From assembly GCA_905209435.1 (NCBI GenBank), contig CAJLTE010000064.1, forward strand, positions 1 through 18,924: a DNA stretch of 18,924 bases, given 5' to 3'. This document shows positions 1 through 6,210 of this stretch, one piece after another. Made by a program: the position numbers and the translations under genes. Under the pieces are notes generated by a model that saw only the letters and a list, made by a program, of their open reading frames with translations, made no database searches and had not been told where the DNA came from. This DNA comes from an uncultured Blautia sp. (lineage in GTDB: Bacteria > Bacillota_A > Clostridia > Lachnospirales > Lachnospiraceae). Every line of letters starts with the position of its first letter. Position 1 is the first letter of the stretch.

Positions 1-122
1 ATTTATTTTGAAACTTTTTCTGCTCCAACAGCAGATACTTTGTTTTTACTCGTTTATTTATAAAGTTGTAAACTGGTGTTTCATATGATAGATAGCCATA
101 GATAAATTTCGGATAAAAAAAG

Positions 123-177
123 GTTATAACGACATTCTTTTATACCATTATACAAATCCCATCCCATTCGCTACAAT
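123..177 (+). promoter_or_regulatory. Putative citDEF promoter with upstream activator-like element
   Basis: The element GTTATAACG-ACATTCTTTTA (123-142) is followed, 40 bases after its GTTATAACG core, by TACAAT (172-177), a good -10 hexamer. TATACA lies 17 bases upstream of it as a weak -35. The same core, spacing and -10 recur before the hydratase gene at 6054-6108. A weak -35 with a conserved element just upstream fits an activator-dependent promoter. A short hairpin (ATTCCT 206-211 with AGGAAT 218-223) sits in the presumed leader. Inferred from pattern only. Confidence 0.5.
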
Positions 178-267
178 AGAATCAGAAAGAGAAACAAAAC
201 AAGCAATTCCTTAAAACAGGAATGAGCAGCAATAACCAATAAAAGTAAGAAACGGAGGAAACAAACG

Positions 268-573
268 GTGGAGATTAAGAAAAGCGCAGTTGCCGGAACA
301 CTGGAATCCAGTGATGCAATGGTAACCGTAGAACCAAATGAAGGTCACGGAATTGAATTTGAATTAAACAGTGCGGTGATCCATCAGTATGGACACAGCA
401 TCCGCAAAACAGTTTTACAGACACTTGAAAACCTCGGCGTATCTGATGTAAAGATCAGCGTCGTTGACAAAGGTGCTCTGGACTGTACCATCAAAGCAAG
501 AGTAGAAGGCGCAGTATTCCGCGCAGTAGACCAGAAAGAAAATCTTCCATGGGGAGGTGCGATCAGATCATGA
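268..573 (+). CDS. citD: Citrate lyase acyl carrier protein (gamma subunit)
   Basis: This is the small carrier subunit of citrate lyase (CitDEF), which splits citrate into acetate and oxaloacetate in the cytoplasm. The 101-residue protein begins with a GTG codon, chosen because GGAGGAA (254-260) sits 7 bases upstream. The N-terminus carries the family signature AGTLESSDAMV at about residues 9-19. In the Klebsiella protein the first serine of ESSD (Ser14, same number here) carries the 2'-(5''-phosphoribosyl)-3'-dephospho-CoA arm. Residues 60-80 (SDVKISVVDKGALDCTIKAR) match the conserved VDDKGAL.C.L.AR block. Length is normal for the family. It is the first gene of the operon; its stop overlaps the citE start (ATGA), implying translational coupling. 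Confidence 0.95.
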   Translation: MEIKKSAVAGTLESSDAMVTVEPNEGHGIEFELNSAVIHQYGHSIRKTVLQTLENLGVSDVKISVVDKGALDCTIKARVEGAVFRAVDQKENLPWGGAIRS

Positions 574-1469
574 ATCCAAACAAAAAAAGATTAAGAAGAA
601 CCATGATGTTCTTAAACTGTCAGAAACCGGGACTTATCAAAGACCCATACATCTATAAACCAGACTCCATCATGCTGGATCTGGAAGACGCAGTAGCAGA
701 AAAAGAAAAAGACGCAGCACGTTTTTCCCTGTATCATGCACTGCAGGAAATCGATTACAGAGGCGTAGAGCGAGTTGTCCGTATCAACGGTCTGGACTCT
801 CCGTACTGGAAAGAAGATATCCGCTGCGCAGTAGCAGGCGGATGTGATTCCATCCGTATCCCGAAAACAGAAAGTGCCAAAGATGTCTATCTGGTAGAGA
901 AAGAAGTTATTCAGGCAGAGAAAGATTTCGGACGACCGGAAGGAAGCGTCCTGATCATGGCTGCCATTGAATCAGCCAGAGGCGTTATGAGAGCCTTGGA
1001 TATCTGCGAAGCATCTGAGAGACTTTTCGGTATCGCACTTTCCGGTGGTGACTACACAAAAGACCTTCAGACACATATCACAGGAACCGGTCTGGAACTG
1101 ATGGGTGCAAGACAGAACATGGTCATTGCAGCAAGAGCAGCAGGTGTTCAGTGTTTCGATACTGTCTACACAGACCTTGACAACATGGACGGATTCAGAC
1201 AGGACGTGGAAACCATCCATCTGATGGGCTTTGACGGAAAATCCATCATCAACCCGAGACAGATTTCCGTTGTCCATGAAATCTTTACACCAAAGCAGAA
1301 AGACATCATCTTCGCTGAGAAAGTAGTCCGCGAGATCGATGACAAAAAAGCCAAAGGTATCGGCGTATTTACCGTAGACGGCAAGATGATCGACATCGCA
1401 TTCTATGACGGTGCAAAGAGAACCATTGAACTTGCAAAAGCATCTGGCGTGTATGAGGGGGATCTGTAA
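570..1469 (+). CDS. citE: Citrate lyase beta subunit (citryl-CoA lyase)
   Basis: CitE cleaves the citryl-thioester on the acyl carrier protein to oxaloacetate and acetyl-ACP. The 299-residue protein shows the CitE/HpcH aldolase features: LRRTMMFLNCQKPGL near the N-terminus, the acidic strand SIMLDLEDAVAEKEKDAAR, the VRINGLDSP arginine strand, and an ESARGV segment in mid-protein, all expected of a Mg-dependent TIM-barrel lyase of this family. I start it at the ATG that overlaps the citD stop, because GGAGGTG (553-559) lies 10 bases upstream. An in-frame ATG at 549 would be 7 codons longer, sits before that ribosome site and is less likely. citF follows after one base. Confidence 0.95.
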   Translation: MNPNKKRLRRTMMFLNCQKPGLIKDPYIYKPDSIMLDLEDAVAEKEKDAARFSLYHALQEIDYRGVERVVRINGLDSPYWKEDIRCAVAGGCDSIRIPKTESAKDVYLVEKEVIQAEKDFGRPEGSVLIMAAIESARGVMRALDICEASERLFGIALSGGDYTKDLQTHITGTGLELMGARQNMVIAARAAGVQCFDTVYTDLDNMDGFRQDVETIHLMGFDGKSIINPRQISVVHEIFTPKQKDIIFAEKVVREIDDKKAKGIGVFTVDGKMIDIAFYDGAKRTIELAKASGVYEGDL

Positions 1470-1470
1470 A

Positions 1471-3027
1471 ATGTTAAATAAAGTAGGACGTGAAATTCCA
1501 CAGGAAATCCTGGACAGAACAGGAAAAGAAGTATTCCAGGGAATCTATTATAAAGACAACACAGAATTCAAAAAACAGGGACCGATCACCAGGGTGGTCA
1601 TGAATCATGACACCAGTAAAATGGTAAGTTCCATCCATGAAGCACTGGTAAAATGCGGTGCTCATAACGGTATGACATTAGGCTTCCATCATCATTTCCG
1701 CGATGGTGACCTGGTTGTAAATATGGTCATGGAAGAAGTACATAAAATGGGAATCAAAGACGTAACCATCTGCGCCAGCTCCCTTGGAAAAGCTCATGAT
1801 GCACTGGTACCGATGATCGAAGACGGAACCATCACAAATATCCAGTCCTCCGGTGTCCGTGGAAAGATCGGACAGGCAATCTCCGAAGGAAAATTAAAAG
1901 GACTTGCCATCATGCGTTCCCACGGCGGACGTATCCGTGCGATCCAGACAGGTGAAACAACTATCGATATTTCCTTTATCGGTGCACCTACCTGCGATGA
2001 TTATGGTAACTGTAAAGGTATCGGCGGCAAAAGCGACTGCGGCGTTCTTTCCTATTCCTTCGTAGATGGAAACCACGCCAATAAAGTAGTAGCTGTTACA
2101 GACTGTCTGGTACCGTTCCCGAACTATCCGGCAGATATCAACATGACAAAAGTTGACTATGTATGTGTCGTAGACCAGATCGGTATCCCGGAAAAAATCG
2201 CTACAGGAGCAGCGAAACCAACCACAGATGTCCGTAAACTGATGATGGCAGATTACTGTACTCAGTTTGTAGTGAATACTCCATATTTCAAAGATGGATT
2301 TTCTTATCAGACAGGTGTCGGCGGTGCTTCCATTGCTTCCGCAGCATCTCTCGGAAAAATCATGAAAGAACGCGGAATTAAGATGGGATTCGCAGTAGGC
2401 GGTATGTCCAAAGGGATGTGTGATCTTCTGGATGAGGGCCTGGTAGGATGCCTTCTGGATACTCAGGACTTCGATACTTCCGCAGTAGAATCTGTAAAAA
2501 GACCAAATCACCACAGAATCAGTGCAGGTGCCTATGCAAACCCGTTTAATAAAGGGGCATTTGTCAACAAACTGGATTTCGTCATCCTTGGAGCTCTTGA
2601 GGTAGACGTAAACTTTAACGTAAACGTAGTAGTAGGTTCCGATGGTGTGATCACCGGTGCCCAGGGTGGTCATCCGGACGCAGCAGCAGGTGCAAAATGT
2701 ACCATCGTAATCTCACCGCTTCTTCAGGGACGTATCCCGGCAATCTGTACAAACGTAACTACAGTTACTACTCCTGGTGAATCTGTAGATGTAGTAGTTA
2801 CAGATTACGGTGTAGCCATCAACCCGGCAAGACAGGATCTGATCGATGTCATGAAAGATGTAAAAGGAATCCCGTTCCGCACCATCGAAGAACTTCGTGA
2901 CATGGCATACGCCATCGCCGGAGAACCGGAGCCTGTACAGTTCGGTGACAGGATCGTAGGTATCATCGAAAGCCGTGACGGTACAGTTATGGATGTTGTA
3001 CGCCAGGTAAAACCATACGAATTCTAA
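1471..3027 (+). CDS. citF: Citrate lyase alpha subunit (citrate CoA-transferase)
   Basis: CitF transfers the acyl carrier from acetyl-ACP to citrate, giving citryl-ACP for CitE and releasing acetate. The 518-residue product begins MLNKVGREIPQEI and is close to the usual 500-520 residues. Recognisable CitF stretches include the early TSKMVSSIHEALVKCGAHNGMT and GFHHHFRDGD segments, the RSHGGRIRAIQTGE motif, the mid-protein GGASIASAASLG, and near the end VVGSDGVITGAQGGHPD and TVTTPGESVDVVVTDYG, typical of class II CoA transferases. The start at 1471 is preceded by GAGGGG (1455-1460); a longer reading from 1405 would run inside citE and is rejected. It ends the compact citDEF unit; a terminator follows about 120 bases later. 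Confidence 0.95.
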   Translation: MLNKVGREIPQEILDRTGKEVFQGIYYKDNTEFKKQGPITRVVMNHDTSKMVSSIHEALVKCGAHNGMTLGFHHHFRDGDLVVNMVMEEVHKMGIKDVTICASSLGKAHDALVPMIEDGTITNIQSSGVRGKIGQAISEGKLKGLAIMRSHGGRIRAIQTGETTIDISFIGAPTCDDYGNCKGIGGKSDCGVLSYSFVDGNHANKVVAVTDCLVPFPNYPADINMTKVDYVCVVDQIGIPEKIATGAAKPTTDVRKLMMADYCTQFVVNTPYFKDGFSYQTGVGGASIASAASLGKIMKERGIKMGFAVGGMSKGMCDLLDEGLVGCLLDTQDFDTSAVESVKRPNHHRISAGAYANPFNKGAFVNKLDFVILGALEVDVNFNVNVVVGSDGVITGAQGGHPDAAAGAKCTIVISPLLQGRIPAICTNVTTVTTPGESVDVVVTDYGVAINPARQDLIDVMKDVKGIPFRTIEELRDMAYAIAGEPEPVQFGDRIVGIIESRDGTVMDVVRQVKPYEF

Positions 3028-3044
3028 GACTGATCCAAGCAGTA

Positions 3045-3056
3045 ATATCCGCTTGA
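3045..3056 (-). repeat. Half copy of the TCAAGCGGATA dispersed repeat
   Basis: ATATCCGCTTGA, just after citF, is the reverse complement of the first half of the repeat at 12251-12273 and equals part of the copy at 13680-13702. It lacks the matching second palindrome arm. It counts as a copy only because four fuller ones exist elsewhere in the window. Confidence 0.35.
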
Positions 3057-3147
3057 CTATCAGCATAAAAATTATACGTGATAAATAATTCAAAAACTCC
3101 TTTTAACTCAATTACAATATACAATAATTTCTCCTATAAGTTACAAG

Positions 3148-3182
3148 TCCCCTGCGGTCAAATGCCAGCCGCAGGGGATTTT
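3148..3182 (+). terminator. Rho-independent terminator after citF
   Basis: TCCCCTGCGG (3148-3157) pairs perfectly with CCGCAGGGGA (3169-3178) around an 11-base loop and is followed by a short T run (ATTTTG). It closes the citDEF transcript and implies that the small gene at 3378 and citG either have their own promoters or depend on read-through. Confidence 0.85.
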
Positions 3183-3377
3183 GCTGTTATACATATCTGT
3201 CACATAGCCTTTTGGCATAGGAACATAGCTTTTGAGAATTAGATTTTTGCTTTGACGGATGCTAAACTTAAATCATCAAAAGAAATCAATAAAAAAACAA
3301 ACAGCATGTTTAGCTGAAACTGATAACAAAACGGATCGGATCGTACGGTCCACGGAATTAAAAGGAGGATTTTTACT
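3183..3377 (+). other. Leader region of the small gene at 3378, with dyad symmetry
   Basis: I see no gene in this stretch. GCTAAAC (3261-3267) is inverted at 3308-3314 (GTTTAGC) with 40 bases between. A TTGACG that could be a -35 lies at 3252-3257, without a convincing -10. A small hairpin around GGATC-GTAC-GGTCC (about 3335-3348) precedes the strong ribosome site AAAGGAGG (3362-3369). The dyad could be an operator or part of a leader fold. Confidence 0.3.
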
Positions 3378-3536
3378 ATGACAGCAACATTAAATTACGC
3401 AACAGCAAATATTTTCGGAAGCTACATTATGAACATGAGAAAAGTTCCGGGAGCAGATTTCCGCAACGAAAAAGAAGAAAAACAGAAAGAAAAAGAACTG
3501 TTCGAAGCAATCGATGACTACGTAGAACAGGCATAA
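3378..3536 (+). CDS. Uncharacterised 52-residue protein between citF and citG
   Basis: The frame runs from ATG 3378 to TAA 3536, with AAAGGAGG 8 bases before the start, one of the best ribosome sites in the window. The product begins MTATLNYATANIFGSYIMNM, has a central RKVPGADFRNE turn, and then a charged KEEKQKEKELFEAIDDYVEQ segment likely to form an amphipathic helix. There is no signal peptide, membrane segment or cysteine. Codon choice resembles the neighbouring genes and the ORF has its own leader and flanking terminator-like hairpins, so I take it to be real. I do not recognise the family. It sits where other cit clusters carry citX or citC, but it is far too short to be either. A citrate lyase accessory role is only a guess from position. 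Confidence 0.65.
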   Translation: MTATLNYATANIFGSYIMNMRKVPGADFRNEKEEKQKEKELFEAIDDYVEQA

Positions 3537-3628
3537 TTAATACATCAGGTCAATACCAAGAGTAATGGATGCCATGATTTATATCTGGCATAATTTACAT
3601 CTAACATGATTCATAAAGTAAGTCAAAG

Positions 3629-3661
3629 ATGCCGGGCCGAAAATATTTGCGGACCCGGCAT
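3629..3661. terminator. GC-rich hairpin before citG
   Basis: ATGCCGGG (3629-3636) is inverted at 3654-3661 (CCCGGCAT), and inner CCG/CGG pairs extend the stem. What follows on the + strand is TATAAAAAAG, not a T run, so it is not a canonical terminator. It may be an attenuator, an RNA-stability hairpin or an inefficient terminator after the 52-residue gene. Confidence 0.4.
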
Positions 3662-3732
3662 TATAAAAAAGCAGACAGAGAAATCATTCACATTATTATC
3701 TGGTTGTACTATCGAAAAAGGAGGAACAGAAC

Positions 3733-4641
3733 ATGTACGGAAACTCTCAGGAAAATGCTCAGCTTTCCCTGCTTAATTACATCGAAACCAGCATCCGAAA
3801 CGCACTTCTCGAGGAAGTCTATACCACCCCGAAACCCGGGCTTGTAGATCAGTATGATACAGGCGCTCATACAGATATGGACTGTCGGTTATTTGAAAAA
3901 AGCGCAACAGCCATCACCCCATACCTGAAACAGATGTTTTACACCGGACTGGAATGGCATCAGAACCCATCAGATTTGTTCCGTACCATCCGCAAAACAG
4001 GTATCTACGCAGAGAAAGCTATGTTCCGCGCAACAGACGGAGTCAACACCCACAAAGGTGCGATATTCACCATGGGAATCCTCAGTGCCAGCGCCGGAAA
4101 AATGTATGCAGAATACGGATACTTTCCAATTTCCAGAATCCTCCAGTATACCAGTGAAATGACAAAAGAAGTACTGGAGCGGGAATTCCTCAGAATGGAG
4201 AAAAGAGAGCCTGCCACCTACGGCGAAAAACTTTACCGCGAATATGGAGAACGTGGGATCCGCGGTCAGGCACAGCTTGGATTTCCAGTCCTTGCCCTTA
4301 CCGCATATCCAAATCTCAGCTACAGCAGAAGACACGGATACGATCTGAACAAATCAAACATTAACACACTTCTCTGTACCATCGCAGAATTAAACGACAC
4401 CAACATCCTTGCCAGAAGTTCTTACAATGATCTGAAATGGATCAAACATAAAGCTGTGATGAGCTTGAAGCGGGGCGGTGCATTTACAGCATCCGGTATG
4501 AAACAGCTGGTAGAAATGAATCAGGAATGTATCTGGAGAAACATCAGTCCCGGAGGTTCTGCAGACATTCTTGCAGCAGCAATCTTTCTCTGGAAGTTGG
4601 AACATTTAAATGAGGAACTGAAAAATGAAAACCAGAACTAG
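3733..4641 (+). CDS. citG: Triphosphoribosyl-dephospho-CoA synthase
   Basis: CitG makes 2'-(5''-triphosphoribosyl)-3'-dephospho-CoA from ATP and dephospho-CoA, the precursor of the arm on CitD Ser14. The 302-residue protein has the family signature TPKPGLVDQYDTGAHTDMD at residues 32-50 (typically TPKPGLVDR..NGAH.DMD), the ATDGVNTHKGAIFTMG motif around residue 100-115, and GQAQLGFPVLA in mid-protein. Near the C-terminus, SPGGSADILAAAIFLW is also typical. The length is close to stand-alone CitG (about 290), so it is not a CitX-CitG fusion. The ATG at 3733 is preceded by AAAGGAGGAA (about 3717-3726). Its last 17 bases overlap the next gene. citX, needed to attach the group, is not seen. Confidence 0.93.
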   Translation: MYGNSQENAQLSLLNYIETSIRNALLEEVYTTPKPGLVDQYDTGAHTDMDCRLFEKSATAITPYLKQMFYTGLEWHQNPSDLFRTIRKTGIYAEKAMFRATDGVNTHKGAIFTMGILSASAGKMYAEYGYFPISRILQYTSEMTKEVLEREFLRMEKREPATYGEKLYREYGERGIRGQAQLGFPVLALTAYPNLSYSRRHGYDLNKSNINTLLCTIAELNDTNILARSSYNDLKWIKHKAVMSLKRGGAFTASGMKQLVEMNQECIWRNISPGGSADILAAAIFLWKLEHLNEELKNENQN

Positions 4642-5908
4642 ATTTCCGAAACCGGGACAGAGAATCTTACGTTCAGCCATTGCCGTAGCATTATGCTTTC
4701 TGGTATACATACTCAGAGGCAGGAGAGGAATCCCTTTTTACTCCGCCCTTGCAGTACTTCAATGCATCCAGCCTTACTATGAAAGCACTGCCAAAACTGC
4801 TAAAAAAAGAGTAACAGGAACCTTTATCGGAGCATTCTGGGGACTCCTGGTCATTCTGGTTCAGGTATATCTTCTCCAGGGAAAACTTCATGACACACTT
4901 GCCGGATATCTGCTGATCTCGATAGTGACCGGAGTTGTACTGTATTCTACAGTTGTACTGAAATGTACAGATGCAGCCTATTTTTCCTGCGTTGTATTCT
5001 TAAGTATTGTAGTCATGCATATTGCTGATGGAAACCCGATCTTGTTTGTATTCAACAGAGTTATGGATACACTGATCGGCGTAGGACTGGCATTTCTTGT
5101 CAACAGCGCACACTTACCAAGAGCCAAAAATAACGACATTCTGTTCGTCTCCGGCATTGATGACACGCTTCTTGACAGCAGGTATCAGTTATCTTCCTAT
5201 TCCAGAATTGAGTTAAACCAGATGATTGAACAGGGTGCACATTTCACTGTTTCCACCATCCGAACTCCGGCTTCCCTGATGGAAGTCATGCAGGGAGTAA
5301 AGCTGAAATATCCGGTCATTGCCATGGACGGAGCAGTCCTCTATGACATGAAAGAGAACTCCTATCTGATGAAATATCAGATGTCCGAGTCACAGGCAGA
5401 ACGAATGGCAGACTTTCTGACACAGCAGAGTGCACATTTCTTTATCAATACCGTAGTAGATGACACTGTTGTTATTTATTATGATATCCTGGACAATGAA
5501 GCGCAACAGAAAATATTTGCCTCCAAACGCCGCTCCCCGTATAGGAACTATGTACACACCCAGAGCCCTGCGTACGACAATGTCATCTACTTCTTCCTGA
5601 TCGATCAGAAAGAAAAAATTGACCGTTTATACGACGAACTTCTTAAGCAGCCATGGGCATCAGAATACAGGATTGCAAAAGCAGATTCCGTAAATTATCC
5701 AGGATATACGCACCTGAAGATCTATCACAAAGATGCTACCAGAGATCATATGCTGGAGAATTTAAAAGCCATTCTGAATCTGGAAAAAACCGTTACATTC
5801 GGCAGCATTCAGGAATGCTATGATGTATTCATCGAAGACTCCGACCGTAACCTGATGGTACGTGAAATGAAAAAACGATATAAACCAGTGTGTCTGAAAC
5901 ATGTTTAA
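4625..5908 (+). CDS. FUSC/aromatic-acid-exporter-like membrane domain fused to a degenerate HAD domain
   Basis: The 427-residue protein has two parts. Residues about 14-160 hold several hydrophobic helices (for example SAIAVALCFLVYIL, WGLLVILVQVYLL, YLLISIVTGVVLY) with the early basic, ALAVLQCIQPYYESTAKTAKKRVTGT segment typical of the FUSC/ArAE family. Residues about 170-427 look like a Cof-type HAD hydrolase (DILFVSGIDDTLLDS, FTVSTIRTP, PVIAMDGAVLYD, a lysine in LKIYHKDATRDHM). The motif I nucleophile, normally the first D of DxDxT, is Gly177 (GGC 5153-5155, one base from GAC). The motif IV GDxxND is replaced by FGSIQECYD. The HAD part therefore probably cannot act as a phosphatase. GAGGAA precedes the ATG, and the 17-base overlap with citG suggests translational coupling. 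Function unknown. Confidence 0.75.
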   Translation: MKTRTRFPKPGQRILRSAIAVALCFLVYILRGRRGIPFYSALAVLQCIQPYYESTAKTAKKRVTGTFIGAFWGLLVILVQVYLLQGKLHDTLAGYLLISIVTGVVLYSTVVLKCTDAAYFSCVVFLSIVVMHIADGNPILFVFNRVMDTLIGVGLAFLVNSAHLPRAKNNDILFVSGIDDTLLDSRYQLSSYSRIELNQMIEQGAHFTVSTIRTPASLMEVMQGVKLKYPVIAMDGAVLYDMKENSYLMKYQMSESQAERMADFLTQQSAHFFINTVVDDTVVIYYDILDNEAQQKIFASKRRSPYRNYVHTQSPAYDNVIYFFLIDQKEKIDRLYDELLKQPWASEYRIAKADSVNYPGYTHLKIYHKDATRDHMLENLKAILNLEKTVTFGSIQECYDVFIEDSDRNLMVREMKKRYKPVCLKHV

Positions 5909-5914
5909 AGTAAA

Positions 5915-5970
5915 TCCCCACTCACGATCTTGATTGTCAAAAACAATAAAGTCGTGAGCGGGGACTTCTT
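5915..5970 (+). terminator. Terminator after the FUSC-HAD gene
   Basis: TCCCCACTCACGA (5915-5927) pairs with TCGTGAGCGGGGA (5952-5964) with one mismatch over 13 positions, and CTTCTTTG follows. The T tract is imperfect but the stem is strong. It ends the citG unit and separates it from the hydratase gene. Confidence 0.75.
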
Positions 5971-6053
5971 TGTAACTGTACGTTTTATACTGCTTGCAAA
6001 TATATAATTGTATATATTGCCTGCCATCAGGTGCATTTCCCATATACAAATTA

Positions 6054-6119
6054 GTTATAACGCCATTCTCTTAGACAATTGGAAAAAAACATCAACAGCG
6101 ATTACAATAACAATTGTAA
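6054..6119 (+). promoter_or_regulatory. Putative hydratase promoter with shared element and an operator-like palindrome
   Basis: GTTATAACG-CCATTCTCTTA (6054-6073) differs at two positions from the element before citD and, as there, is followed 40 bases after its core by TACAAT (6103-6108). TTGGAA lies 18 bases before that hexamer. Overlapping it is the palindrome TTACAAT-AACA-ATTGTAA (6102-6119), which could be a repressor site or a coincidence of AT-rich DNA. A leader hairpin follows (CATCTGT 6130-6136 with ACAGATG 6144-6150). The regulator is unknown. Confidence 0.5.
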
Positions 6120-6210
6120 AGCAACGGTACATCTGTTCCACAGACAGATGAAACAATTTTTGAAAACTGAAAATCTGAAAATATAAAACAAAGAAAAAGG
6201 AGAAAACACT

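Noticed and set aside
21..50. CTGCT-CCAAC-AGCAG hairpin as a terminator of an upstream gene
   Set aside because: The stem is only 5 bp and the T run comes 10 bases later; no upstream gene end is visible.
123..142. CcpC operator (ATAA-N7-TTAT) in the citD promoter
   Set aside because: ATAA and TTAT are present but 10 bases apart, not 7, and the hydratase copy has TTAG in place of TTAT.
1894..2673. 259-codon open frame on the - strand inside citF
   Set aside because: It is antisense to a certain gene, has no ribosome site, and its product is rich in C, H, Y and S as expected from the reverse of a biased coding frame.
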